A stretch of 64,000 bases of DNA from Cristatella mucedo (GCA_009760855.2 WPIO01000032.1:1230501-1294500); one strand, 5' to 3'; counted from the first letter of the stretch, positions 1 through 11,745 are shown. The notes: generated from the letters alone by a model not told the origin. Made by a program: numbers and translations.

Positions 1-600
1 CAAGTGGCAAAATGGCGCAGCGTTGCCTTTCGTGACGGAACTACTATGACTCGGCGAAGTGAATCCACAGGCAGCAGCAGCGAGCTGCTCGTAGTCTTGA
101 GAGCGCTTGCTTTTACGTCTCTGGCTTGAGAGAAATGGCTATTCAGGTATCCGTGTTGAGTTGGACCACTGCCGCGGAGCGGCTCCCATTGCTTTCGCTT
201 CGTCGGACCTTCGACCGATCGCCGCGGCGGCTGCTGCTGCTCACCGAAGATCGCCGCAGCTGGCGCTCCGCGGCTGCGTTCATGCTCGCTACATCAGCGG
301 CCAGTAAGGGTGGCTGAGCGTGCGGCATCGGCGCGGCTCGTTCAGCGCGACTGCACCAAGGTGTTCGGTGTGCAACGCAGTACGCTACGCGGGGGCTTCT
401 CGTGCGAGACGCTCAGTCGCAGGTCACGACCGGGTCCCGCTGGCACCCACTTCCCGCACACGGCACTTACGCCGTTACCTCGCACTACTCAAGCTCGTTA
501 CGTCCGAGCCGAAGTGACTATCAACCGCATCGATCCGGTCGCGGAGTGCCCGCTCGCATTTGACCACCAAGCGTCCACTGTCGTCGGGTGAACACGTGAT
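1..600. other. GC-rich stretch, no recognised gene
   Basis: Short open frames exist on both strands but none shows a recognisable domain or a splice pattern I can support. It may belong to a gene lying left of the window. Confidence 0.3.
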
Positions 601-606
601 CGCATA

Positions 607-690
607 CTTTGCAGCGTATGCAAAATACATAGAAAGAGTTTAGGTTCTCTGAGGACGCTATGTAAATGTATTATTAATATCATTCGTGTA
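607..690 (+). mobile_element. L2/CR1-type LINE, 3' end fragment
   Basis: Matches the terminal 3' UTR hairpin seen in the better copies here (two short arms around GAGATTAAGTTCTCT, then an ATT-rich tail). Only this terminal part remains and it is diverged. Confidence 0.5.
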
Positions 691-793
691 ATGGGGCCTC
701 CGCATGCAGTGTTTTTTGCATGCACAATGACGCCGCTGTCAGGCAGAGTCCTCGCTTTGGTTGGCTTACGGGCAGTTGACCTTTATAAAATAC

Positions 794-953
794 CAGCTGA
801 TTTAACAGCCTCTTTTTTATAGTGAACAGAAGAGCCTTTACGGCTATCACTGCCGCTTGCAGCGGCGATCAAGAATCACCCGCCGCAGGATTCAAACCCA
901 TGACCTCGGGACCAAGGTCGTGAAAAGCAACCGTTTTACGGCGCGCCATCGTG
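794..953 (-). mobile_element. tRNA-derived SINE, family 1
   Basis: Read on the minus strand it has a tRNA-like head with a B-box-like GGTTTGAATCC, then a body with GATAGCCGTAAAGGCTC and the tail motif AGAGGCTGTTAAATCAGC. The same order occurs at 5651-5835 (-) and 52899-53059 (+). The A-box side is degraded. It is a repeat, not a tRNA gene, because no acceptor stem can form. Confidence 0.7.
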
Positions 954-960
954 AACCTCG

Positions 961-2640
961 CTGTTCGTACTTTATGGGCGTTGGGCATTCCTTGATGTTC
1001 GTGTTGAGGCCAGTTTTTAGCCCGTTGGTCATGTTAATCACGTCGCGGCCAGTTAATGGCCAGCCGATACAAACGGCCGATACTGACGCGTTTACCTTTG
1101 GGTATGGATTTACGCACGAATATCAGGACCATGCAGCGAACACGGCACCTAAGGCGTTCGGAGCATAGCTTTGTGTCGGACGCCGCCGACGCAAGCTGTG
1201 TCGGGTAAGCCGCTGAGCTCCGATGTAGTTGGCACTGCGAGGTAATATATTAATGTCGGTGCTTGTGACTGAGCTTCATACCGCCGCGTGCTTTAATCGC
1301 GAGGTCAAAAAGGTCGCGGTTGTACGAGTGATGAAAGCGCGCCTGCAGTCGCGAGTTCGAAGCGTTCGTCGTCTGTCAGCTCGTTGGTAAGTAGTGAACG
1401 CACAACTCAGAGCGGGATTCTTAGTCTGGAATGTCTTTCGTGAGCCCCTTGGGAGAGCACGTGAGCATTCCCGTAGATGCCGAATTGGAGGACTCGTGAG
1501 GTGTAAGTCTATGAATTATCGTTCTCGAACGGCTGCCTGTTCGAAGCTTTCTGAAACCTGCAGCTATTTATTGTATACGGTCGCCCTGCTAAGAGGCGGC
1601 AACTTGGGATGTGGCTTCGCCTCCAGATAACTTTTAGCGTGACTGAACGAGTGACCGATTCCTAGAGATCTTAGCTAATCAGCACTGAACGTCGTATGGC
1701 TGAAAATCAAACCGATTCGACAGCCTCATGAGTAGAACCGAACTGTTGCATAATTTCGATAGCAGGTGGCTGATAAATTACACATGATTTTGGTGGTATC
1801 CTACGCATTTAGTAGTTGTTTGCTGCGTTCCGTCTCAGCCCAACGTCGAGTACCGGATCCCAGCTACGGGCAGCTCAGCTGTGTGCTGTTGGTTTGCACT
1901 GTTTATAGCAAAATGCCATCGTACGAGAAGCAAAAGAAAGACATTTACTCAAGACAGTACGCATTGTTACCCATCGCATGTCTTACATTGAAGGTAAATA
2001 TCTACTGCTCAGCTTTAGTCTCACCTCTATTCTACAGAAGTAGACTCTCGCTGATTGGTTTTGGCGAGACCGGGTGGTAAAGAGAGGCATGCAAAAGACT
2101 TTCCGACAAATCTGTTCGTTTTATACTCATTCCTCACTTGCAGCTAGCCAACTTGAAAAACATTGCAAGGGTGCTATTACCAGTCATTCCTCATATTACG
2201 TGAGTTTTCATATTTCTCTGTTTTTATTGGCTTATAATGCAAGGCTTTCTGACCGCCGATTAAAAAAAGAGCTATAGCATGCCTTCGGAAGATATTCCTT
2301 CTTCCTGCCCCTGGCCCCCTACAGCTGAAATAGCTTCAGATGCAATAGTAATCGACGTACTAGTAAGCCTAGTATAGTAGATGTTGGCAGCACCGGCAAT
2401 AGAAATTATCCAAATAATAGTATTTCAACCGTAACTAGTCTGACGGTAAAGATATTTCAAACACTGTTTCAGATGCATGTGTATTCACTGGATATTAGGG
2501 CAGTCCTTCTATATTAATAAATGTTACGTCAGTGGCGGGAGTGTGCACCAGTAGGAAGCAGTAATACAAGCCCCATCTGTACTCTTGTCAATAGCGTAAA
2601 CTAGTTATAAACTCCCAGTTATTACTCGGCGTTCGGGGAG
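961..2640. other. No gene recognised
   Basis: Only short frames without recognisable motifs; I see no repeat match to other parts of the window and no convincing exon. Confidence 0.3.
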
Positions 2641-2649
2641 TTTATATCC

Positions 2650-2725
2650 CAAGATGTAAGGTGCTCGCTTTTTACTACCGAGGTCGTGTGTTCGAATCCT
2701 GAGGTCTGCAATTTCTTATTTTTAA
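2650..2725 (+). mobile_element. tRNA-derived SINE head fragment
   Basis: AAGGTGCTCGCTTTTTACTACCGAGGTCGTG followed by a B-box-like TGTTCGAATCC (2689-2699) resembles the SINE head at 24588. The body and tail are missing. Confidence 0.45.
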
Positions 2726-4235
2726 ATATAAGTGGTGGTGATAACCGTTAGGAATATTCGCCAATTTTTTATCATTTACTATCCCGCCCGCAAATTCTGG
2801 ATTTATGGAACTTTTTCTTCATATTTTAGGTCATTGTCATAATCTCAGCTCCACCTCTACTCCCAATAAGAATACCGTATTAAAAATAATGGTCCTGCGA
2901 AGCTCTGATGCCACCAAATGACCCCACGAACCTCTACTCTCGAGAAACACTTGCCAAAACCGTGGAGCATTGTCCTAACAGATGTGCGTGTCTAAGTAAA
3001 TGACCAAGCAGACCAAGATGGCACTATTATAAATGCTTTTCCATATCTTGAATAATGTTTAGGTCGGAGAAATAGCAAATCGATCTGCGATCTCATTCAG
3101 AGAAGAAATTGCGAAAAGTGCGGCTTAGTTAGTTAGGAATGGTAGAGAAAGTAAGTAGATAGAATTATCAGGTTAGGGCTATTGGAAAAAATGTTCCGGA
3201 TTTGGAAGCATGATTTATTAGGTCATTTCCTACATTTTCCCCGCGAATGCCGTATCGTCTACAGGTCCCGCATGGCTAATGCCACTGTTATCGATCATCT
3301 TCAAGAAAAAGAAACTCTAATGATATGAGACTATTCTAAGTAGACCTGAGGGCACCGAAGCGGTACAACTTTGGTATTTGCTACTGCTATTTATGAAGGA
3401 CTTCATTTGTAGAAACCTAAAGGACCTGAGTAGTAAGAATTGCGTTTTCAGCTACTAATCATCAGCGACTAACGCGGCATTAATCTGCGCTTCTTGGTTC
3501 AACTTTAATCAACCTCTAGGTCAGGGGTCGGCAAAATTTTAGGACTACTAGGCTATCTTAGGACTTCAAGAAAGCCCACTAGGTCAAAAAAACCGAAGGC
3601 AGTCCGCAGGGCCGGCGGATGGACGTGGTCAGGCGAGCGAACGAACAAGCATTCGTAACAGACGCGCTGACACTATAAGGGGTAGACATTTATCATTATA
3701 CAGTTAAGAACTTTTTACAGCTCTCCTGCTTGTTGCTTGACAGTTGTGCGTAAAAAGTGACGTTTGTTTGAACATCTAAACGCTTATCGCTTCGGGCTGC
3801 TGGGTCTCTCACGCCGGCGGTGGCTTTAGATACGCCAGCGGCTAGTAACCTGCATGCTAGTTATGATTGTGCGTACTTATTATTGCTTCGTTATCGTAGT
3901 TCAAATGCACTCGTAGATGTTGTGGCTGTTGCCAAGATTTGTGGATTATACATTAACAAAAGAAAAGCACCCAGGTACCGCCGCGGGGGCCGGGACCGCC
4001 AGCTGAGACGCCGCTCGTTTAGCGGGAGCTGCGAGCTGAGTACCTGCTCGATTGGTATTCCTAGCATTGTCTCTAACCGCTCAGCGCGTTCTCCCGCAAG
4101 CGTCGCTGTGAATATCTTTAACTAAGTGGTCATCGGGTATGTTACAAATCCGGCGGCCCAACTTAACGCTGTCTTTTGAATCTTCACTCAATGTACAATA
4201 AGACCCTAGTAATTAGCGACCGTATTTCTAATGAA
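2726..4235. other. No gene recognised; one hAT-like terminus at 3522-3540
   Basis: The only feature I can point to is CAGGGGTCGGCAAAATTTT at 3522, which resembles a hAT terminal repeat (compare CAGGGGTGGGCAAACTTTTT, minus strand, at 17192). No matching partner end was found nearby. Confidence 0.3.
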
Positions 4236-6118
4236 GGTCTCAGGTGTAGCCTTATCTGAAACTTGGTCATAATCGATACCCTGTCCGACCATTAAAGACG
4301 CTACCCCGGCTGGTTTCTCCTTCTTTACACCCCTATATCGATCAAACCTGGAGATGGATTTTCTATTATGACGCACTCGAAATTTGACTTCAAGCCATTT
4401 GAAGTACCCTCGAAGCAGTCTTTCGAATCAATTGTCTTTATTTCACCCGACAACAGGCTACCGATGGCTGCGGTATTCTATCGCCCACCAGGTACCAAGT
4501 CCTCCTTTTCATCAGATTTGTCGTATCTCATTTTGATTCTGTTTGCAAGAAATAGACCTCTCCTCATTATGGATGATTTCAAAATTTATTTTGATAGCTA
4601 ATCTAACTCCTTCAGCCCTGAATTTCGTGCTCTGACTGACTCGTTGTCTCTTCTGACTCACGTGCATGGCCCTACTCTCATCAAAGGTCATATATCCGAC
4701 CAAATTTTCTCATACAAATGCCCTTTGTCATCACCAATTATTACCAAACCCTGATTATCTGAACAAATGCAGATTTCATTCTGCCTACAATGTGTGCCCT
4801 CATCCTCCTCATCTAAAATCACCTGTGAATTTCGAAATCTCAAGACCCTTGACATCGAAGCTGTCCGTGCGAGAGTATCTGCTTTGCCATTGCTGCTCAA
4901 TCCCCGTCCGACCTGTAATCATTTGTAGATTGCTGCAACACGACACTAGCTGACAAGATCGACGAGTTAGCACCCCTAAATAAGCGAAATATGCGCATCG
5001 CCCAGACTGCCTATGGTTTACCACAGACTGGCTAGGTCTACTAAGCGCAGGCTTGAAAAAGCATGCAAAAGATTAGGACTGACTTCTATCGACAGGTATA
5101 CTGTAGATTGGATCCTAGAAAAGGCCAAGTCTAGCATCTATAAAAACATTGTTGAATCCCAGATGCACAATCCAAAAATGCTGTTATCGACGATCAACCA
5201 TCTCCTCAACCGCTCGAAGGTTAGCTCCTTACCAAATAATCCTTGTGATGATCTAGCTGATCGCTTCTCCAGCTTCTTTGTCAACTAGATATACAAGATC
5301 GGGGAGTCCATTCCTAAGATGGCAGCATCCCCACTAGAATGCTGTTCCCCGATTCCTGGCTGCACCTCAATGTCTACATTCAAGGTCACTAGTGACCTCG
5401 TCCTGAAGTTCATATCCCAATCAAAGAAGACAGCTAGCCCAGTGGACCTTATTTCTAATATCCTGCTTCTACAATGCATTGATCTGCTGCGGCCTTGCAA
5501 TACTAACATCTTAAATATGTCGTTAGTCTGAGCTCATGACCCAGTATCTTTCAAAAGGCTGTAGTCAAGCCGTTACTCAAGAAGCCAACACTAGACCAAG
5601 AGAACTTGAGCAACTTCCGCCCAGTCTCTCTTCTACCGTTCCTACCACAGATGATGACGATATGATTATATCTGCTGATTTAAAAGCCTCTTTTTATAGC
5701 GACAGAAGAGCCTTTGCGGCTATCACCACCGCTTGCAGCTGCGATCAAGAATCGCCTACCGCAGGATTCAAACCCACGACCTCGTGACCGAGTTCGTGGA
5801 AAGCAGCCGCCTTACCTAATGTGCCATCACGGCACGCTGAAACGAGTCGTGGCAGACCACCTGAACTTTTAATTTAAAACTTCAAACCTTGCCAGTAAGT
5901 TCTACTCTGGTTTTAGAGCTAATCACTCCCCCGAGTCAGCATTGCTTCTGGTCGACAGCGACTTATTTTAGGAAGCAGACATAGGAAGAGTATCTCTGCT
6001 TGTTTTGCTCGATCTTTCGGCAGCTTTTGATGCTATCGATCACCAAGTCTTTCTTGAGGGCCTCTAATCTCGCCTAGCCGTTACTGGCACTGCACTGCAA
6101 TGATTCAGGTCCTATCTC
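4236..6118 (+). mobile_element. L2/CR1-type LINE, outer element, left part (endonuclease and start of RT)
   Basis: Decayed non-LTR retrotransposon. Broken frames spell an apurinic-type endonuclease signature (SETWS near 4250; a YRPPGTK block near 4480; MDDFKIYFD near 4570, the GDFN-like motif; HVHGPT near 4660). The linker and RT N-terminus follow, ending with the palm block LLVLLDLSAAFDAID near 6000-6045. Several stops and frameshifts make it non-functional. The RT reading breaks at 6118 in ...FRSYL and resumes at 8218-8224 with SGGLQS, because younger elements are inserted between. A SINE also interrupts it at 5651-5835. Family: CR1/L2 group of the Jockey superfamily, by motif order. Confidence 0.85.
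5651..5835 (-). mobile_element. tRNA-derived SINE, family 1, inserted in the LINE
   Basis: Minus-strand reading: GTGATGGCACATTAGGTAAGG (A-box region), B-box-like GGTTTGAATCC, GATAGCCGCAAAGGCTC and an AGAGGCTTTTAAATCAGC tail followed by a short AT-rich run. It splits the LINE reading ...LLPFLPQ / LKRVVADHLN, so it inserted after the LINE. No clean target duplication is visible. Confidence 0.75.
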
Positions 6119-8217
6119 TGCACTGGCTACCAGTCAAGCAACGGATTGACTACAAGGTTTTGTTGTCACTTTTAGGTCCCTTCATTCTATGGCTCCAGCC
6201 TATCTCTCAGATATACTACCCCATCAGGCCAAGCATTGCACCACCCACTTTTCGGAATCCCACAGTCTACAAATACCTCGTACAAACCTTAAATCCTTTG
6301 GAGACCGTGCATTTAGTTCGTATGCTCCCAAAGCCTGGAACTCCCTCCCGACTTGCGTCACAACATCTCCTGACCTGACCACATTTAAAAGGAACTTAAA
6401 AACGCACCTATTTAGGACAGCATTCAGTGGGTCCCTGTGATTCGTCCTTCATGTGCTTTTGCGTGCTGACACTGTGCATGCTGCCACTAACCACATTTGC
6501 ATGCTGACCCTGTGCATGTCACCCCTAACCATATTATTCATTTTGTTTATAATAATAATAATATATTGCACTTGATAAAGCGCCCTCAGAGAACTTAATC
6601 TCTTTCTAGGCGCTTTACATTTGCTGCAAAGTGATACGCAATAGAATAGTAAGTAAAATCATGCTTGAAAAACAAACAAAATGAATAACATGGTTAGGGG
6701 TTACATGCACTGGGTCAGCATGCAAATGTGGTTAGTGGCAGCATGCACAGTGTCAGCACGCATAAGCACATCAAGGACGAATCACAGGGACCCACTAAAT
6801 GCTGTCCTAAATAGGTGTGTTTTTAGGTTCCTTTTAAATGTGGTTAGGTCAGGGGATGTTCTGACGCAGGTCGGGAGGGAGTTCCAAGCTTTGGGAGCAT
6901 ACGAACTAAATGCACGGTCTCCAAAGGATTTAAGGTTTGTATGAGGTATTTCTAGACTGTTGGATTCCGAAAAGCGGGTGGTGCAATGCTTGGCCTGATG
7001 GGGTAGTATATCTGAGAGATAGGCTGGAGCCATAGAATGAAGAGACCTAAAAGTGAGCGACAAAACCTTGAAGTCAATCCGTTGCTTGACTGGTAACCAG
7101 TGCAGGTCGGCGAGAAGTGGAGTAATGTGGCAACTGCGACGCTCACGACAGACAAGCCTAGCTGCAGAGTTTTGCACCAGCTGCAATCGCCTGATCGCAC
7201 ATGCTGGTAGGCCAGTAAGCAGTGAGTTGCAGAAGTCGAGACGAGATGTCACGAATGCATGGACCAACTTGGACGTGGTATCCTTATCTAAACAAGCCCT
7301 AATTTGAGCAATGTTATGAAGCTGAAAATAGGCGGATTTGACTGTGGAGCTGATGTGGTCGTCTAACGAGAGGTCGCTTTGGAATATGACACCTAGATTT
7401 CGAGCTGATGCAACTGGAGATATGCTGGCAGAGCCAATTTTGAAAGTCAGCCTTTCCAATTTCTGAATAACACTAGGTTTGCCCATAACTAGTAAGTTAG
7501 TTTTATCATCGTTTAGTTTTAGAAAATTTGCTGCCATCCATGATCGGATGTCATCAATGCATGCAGCAAGTGAGTTGAGAGAATTTGAGGTGCTCGAAGG
7601 CTGGGAGGGATCAAAGCAAAGGTACAACTGAGTGTCATCCGCATAGAAAGCCTAGATTGTGCTTGGCAATCACATCAGCGAGAGGGAGAGTATAAACGGT
7701 GAAAAGGACCGGACCTAGCACAGAGCCCTGAGGTACTCCATATTTTAGAGGTACTTCAGATGATCTTTGTCCATTCACGTCAACACTCTGGAGTCTCCCA
7801 CTGAGATAGGACCTGAACCACTGCAGAGCAGTGCCAGTGATGCCCAGGCGAGATGAGAGGCGCTCTAGAAGTACTTTGTGATCGATGGTATCAAAAGCTG
7901 CCGAAAGATCGAGCAAAACAAGAAGAGACACTCTACCCATGTCTGCATTCCTAAGTAGGTCGTTGTATACCCGAAGCAATGCTGACTCTGTGGAGTGATT
8001 AGCTCTAAAGCCAGACTGGAACTTACTAGCAAGGTGTGAGGTTTCGATATACGAGTTCAGCTGGTCTGCCACGACCCGTTCCAGTGTCTTGTTTGTTTTT
8101 CAAGCATGATTTTACTTACTGTTCAATTGCATTTCCCTTTGCAGTAAATGTAAAGCGCCTAGAAAGAGATTAATTTCTCTGAGGGTGCTTTATCAAGTGC
8201 ATTATTATTATTATTAT
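6119..8217 (+). mobile_element. L2/CR1-type LINE, middle element, 5'-truncated (6119-6548 plus 8089-8217)
   Basis: Begins abruptly in the RT C-terminus (LHWLPVKQRIDYK at 6119) and continues through the ORF end (KTHLFRTAFSGSL at 6440) and the 3' UTR. Its UTR is interrupted at 6548 by a minus-strand element and resumes at 8089 with the terminal hairpin and (ATT)n tail. Flanking TATCTC at 6113-6118 and 8218-8223 is the apparent target duplication, within the RT gene of the outer element. Confidence 0.85.
6549..8088 (-). mobile_element. L2/CR1-type LINE, inner element, young 5'-truncated RT copy
   Basis: The minus strand carries the second half of the reverse transcriptase in two open stretches. 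The first (about 8072-7635) runs from NSYIETSHLASKF through LLVLLDLSAAFDTID to GVPQGSVLGPVLF. The second (to 6782) covers TQLYLCFDP to the C-terminus AFSGSL. Compared with the 33.2 kb copy, five bases are missing near 7648, just before the YADD catalytic motif, which breaks the frame; the remainder is open. The 3' UTR, terminal hairpin and (AAT)n tail lie at 6549-6780. TTGTTT at 6543-6548 and 8089-8094 flanks it as target duplication. Nearly identical to 22093-22851, so recent. Confidence 0.9.
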
Positions 8218-8742
8218 TATCTCAGTGGGGGACTCCAAAGTATTGATGCGAATGGATAAACATCATCCGTCCGACGGACCTCAGAAATATGGGGTATCTT
8301 AGGGCACCGGACTTGGTCCAGTTCTTCTCACGGTTTATACTGTCCCTCTTGCCGATGTGATAGCCAATTACAATCTAGGCTTTCACTTCTATGCAGATGA
8401 CATCAGTTTTACCTTTGCTTTGGTTCGCTTCCAGCCCTCTAGCACATCGAATTCTCTCAAATCCCTTGCTGCATGTGTTAATGAAATCCGCACTTGGATG
8501 GCAGCAAATTTTATTTTAATTGAATGACGATAAAACCATCTTAATAGTTATGGGCAAACCAAGTTTGATTCGGAAATTGGAAAGGCTAACGCTCACAACC
8601 GGCTCTGCCACCATATCTCCGGTTGAATCTGCCCGAAATCTAGGTGTCATAATCCAAAGTTACCTTTCCTTAGACAACCACACTAGCTCCACAGTTAAAT
8701 CTAACTACTTTCAGCTACAAACCATTCAGGTCCCTTCATTCT
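8218..8742 (+). mobile_element. L2/CR1-type LINE, outer element, right part
   Basis: Continuation of the element left at 6118: SGGLQSIDANG, the polymerase catalytic block FYADD near 8388-8402, and the region up to SNYFQLQT near 8720. Then a jump to a few bases resembling ...RSLHSM marks an internal deletion, and the element ends at about 8742. Frames are broken. Confidence 0.8.
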
Positions 8743-8749
8743 AAATGGG

Positions 8750-9158
8750 AACGTCACCCAGCAGCGTCGCGTCTATTTTCAATGGGCCGTTATAGATTTT
8801 CCTATTCTTCTAGGTCGTTACAGACAATTGCTGTGCATTACCCTCGAATGTACGTTCACGATTGGTTGAAAAGATACGGTTGGACTTTTACTAAAGCGCA
8901 CTGTAATACGCAAGAAAAATTGGATCTCCTCCCACCAGCTTTGTAGTTGTAACAGACAATCATAGATTGAGATACTGTCACGGGCAATTGCCGTCAATTG
9001 CCTTGCATTGCCCAAGGTTGAACGCGCGAAATAACAGTATTTTTGCCCACAGTTAGCGTTACGTGGTAGAACAATTACAAATTCAAACAGCCGATCTCCA
9101 GCAAATTTGGAACAGATTGCGATAGAAACCGGGCCATTGCCGTTGATTTACGTACACT
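8750..9158. repeat. Satellite-like diverged tandem repeat, left segment
   Basis: Contains the recurring motif (A)TTGCCGTC(G/A)ATTGCC and the companion block TGTACGTTC(A/G)C..TTGAAA, both repeated through to 10.95 kb. Copies are strongly diverged. Confidence 0.5.
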
Positions 9159-9795
9159 GCTGGGCTGCCAAAGAAAGCTGTTAGGCCACTGCAGCGGACT
9201 ATGAAAATGGTTGCAAGGCTAGTCTTCAAGTCCGAGAGGTTTGAGCACGTGTCTCCTTTGCTGAAAGAGCTAGGATGGTTGCCGGTTGAGCAACGGATAC
9301 AGAGCAAAGTTCTTACGCTGACCCACAAGGCCACGCCACGGCTTGGCTCCTTCGTACCTAGCTGAACTGCTGCACCAGTCTCAGCCTCCTCGTGCCCTCA
9401 GGTCCTGTATGGACAATAAATTAGCTGTCCCATTCTTCCGCTTAAAGACCGTTGGCGACAGAAGCTTTAGCTCTGCAGGTCCTAGGCTGTGGAACTTGCT
9501 TCCACAATTCTTCCGCAACGACAACTACTCTCCTACTGCCGGCTATAGCACATCCTTTTCAGCGGTCGTGAGCTGCTACTTCTATGCTGCTCACTACCTC
9601 AACTGCCCTCTTAACTCTGCTATGCTTCCCACTTTTTCTTTGTTGCGTGAGACGAAGTCTTTTGGCTACCGAATGCGTACTGAAAGCTGCTTAGGCTGTG
9701 AGTGTGCTATACAAAACTCTCCTGCGTATCACCCACATGGTCTTTATGACTTTGTGGAGTTACAGACGGAGATACATTACATTACTGCCCTCGAT
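9159..9795 (+). mobile_element. CR1/L2-type LINE family B, 3' part
   Basis: The reading starts in the RT C-terminal region (LLGCQRKLLGHCSGL), continues through a part with APSYLAELLHQSQPP and the block GDRSFSSAGPRLWNLLP near 9450-9500, and ends with a tail of ATTACATTAC character at about 9785. It differs from the L2-A family of 4-8 kb in its C-terminus and tail. Frame broken, 5'-truncated. Confidence 0.75.
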
Positions 9796-10964
9796 TGTGC
9801 CTTTGTCGATTGTTTAAAAAGATGTGGCTGCACTTTTAATACAGTGTAGTGCAATATGCTGGAAAAGTTGGAACTTCTCTCAGCGGCTGTCGGTCCATTT
9901 GTAACAGACCGTTACGTATCGGCATATTTCCCCGTGACATTGCCGTCGATCTCCGTGCGTTGCCGTCGATTGAAAGCACACAATGGGCAAAACTTATCCG
10001 CAAGCACAGGCACATGTTGCGTGGAATGAGATTCGCAGTTTATTACAGCCAGTCTTGTCAATTTGCAACGGATTTTGCTATCAGCCTCTACCATTGCTGT
10101 GATGTCTCCTGCATTGCTGGCAGTTAACGATCAAAGCATCTGGAAAATGCCACGGTTTTACTTTGGACGTAGCGGAATTTTATGTGTAATGACAATTGAG
10201 GCTTCACACTGCCAATATCTCGTCCATTTGCCACGAGTTGGGGTTTTGGACCCAGGCCATTGCTGTCGATTGTCGTTAATTTGTCGCGATTGTACGTTCG
10301 CAATTAGTTGAAAGGATGTGATTGCACTTTAAACAAAGTAGACTGTGACAGGTAAGAAATATTTGATCTTGAACCAGTCACTTTCCAGTGGTTTGCAATG
10401 GATCATAATGGGTTACCGCATTTGCCCAGGCAATTGCCGTCGATTGCCATCCATTTCCCAAGACTGGATGAACCGAGCTAGTTGAAAGAGTTGAAAGTTT
10501 GTGCTCGCGGAGTGAGATGTAGTAACGTGGAATGAGAATTGGAGCTTGGTGCCGCCGATTTCTCATCGATTAGCACGGATTTTTTTTTATTGGTCCCTGC
10601 CATTGCTGTCGATTGCCATGCATTGTTGACAATTATCGTGAAAAATAGCTTGACAGTCCTGAGATTTTACTTTTAGCACAACGAAATGTGAAATGCGATG
10701 GTGATTGGCATTTCGTGCATCTAATGTGTGGTCGACTTGCCACGAATAGTGGTGGATTGCTGCTTCGAACCGAGCCTTTGCCGCAGATTGCGATGCATTG
10801 CCCGAAATTTTTCTAGCGCAACTGTTTGAAATGATGTGGTTGACTTTAAACAGTATGCTTTGTATCATGCATTCAAATTTGGAGCATTGCGAAACCTATT
10901 TTAGGGCTTTTGCATCACATTGCTGTAGATTGTGATATTGGCTCCTGACATTGCAGTCAATTGC
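9796..10964. repeat. Satellite-like diverged tandem repeat, main segment (~170-180 bp units)
   Basis: The motif CATTGC(C/T)GTCGATTG recurs near 9941, 10091 (weaker), 10259, 10433, 10608, 10791 and 10919. Most spacings are 150-183 bases, close to 175. A second block, (A)GTTGAAAGGATGTG.TTG.ACTTTAAACA, recurs in the same phase near 10310 and 10815. Monomers are old and diverged. No coding sequence is seen. Confidence 0.6.
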
Positions 10965-11745
10965 AGTAATGTGTATTGTAATGTATGTAATGTATCTCCG
11001 TCTGGAACTCCACAGAGTCATAAGTACCATGTGGGTGATACGCAGGAAATTTTTGTATAGCGCACTCACAGCATAAGCGCTTTCGGTACGCATTCGGTAG
11101 CCAACAGACTTCATCTCACTCAACAAAGAGAAAGTGGGAAGCATAGCAGAGTCAGTAGAGCAGTTGAGGCGGTGAGTAGCACGGAAGTAGCAGCTCACGA
11201 CCGTTGAAAAGGATAAGCCATAGTTGGCAGTAGGAGAGTAGTTGTCGTCGCGTAAGAATTGTGAAAGCGAGTTCCACAGTCTAGGACCTGCAGAGCTAAA
11301 GCTTCTGTCGCCAACGGTCTTTAAGCGGAGGAATGGGACAGCTAATTTATGTCCACATGGGAATTGAGGGCGAGAACATGCTGAAACTGGTGCAGCAGTT
11401 CAGCTAGGTATGAAGGAGCCAAGCCGTGGCGTGGCCTTGTGGGTCAGCGTAAGAACTTATCCGCTGGTCCACCGGCATCTATCTTGGCTCTTTTAGCAAA
11501 GGAGATGCGTGCTCAAACCTCTCGGACTTAAAGACTAGCCTTGCAGCCATATTCATAGTCCGCTGCAGTGGCCTAATAGCTTTCTTTGGTAGCCCAGCCA
11601 AAAGGGAATTACAATAATCAAGCCGAGACAGAACTAATGAGCTAGCTAAATGTTTTACAAGCAGCTGTGGGAGACAGCTCCTAATCTTGGATAGGGATCG
11701 GACGTGATGGCTAGCTGTAGAAGCAGTCTTCTGAATGGAGCATTG
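10965..11745 (-). mobile_element. CR1/L2-type LINE family B, minus-strand copy
   Basis: Minus-strand reading gives RT C-terminal sequence (SLVLSRLDYCNSLLAGLP near 11640-11590, then ERFEHASPLL) followed by the family B 3' region ending in an ACATTAC-type tail at 10965-11010. Inverted relative to 9159-9795, with satellite repeat between them. Frame broken. Confidence 0.75.

Noticed and set aside
3522-3545. A second complete hAT element starting at CAGGGGTCGGCAAA
   Set aside because: No inverted partner end, transposase or target duplication was found; kept only as a possible solitary end.
6681-7307. Plus-strand open frames over the inner L2 element
   Set aside because: They are antisense to the RT reading and repeat identically at 22.2-22.8 kb, as expected of a repeat.
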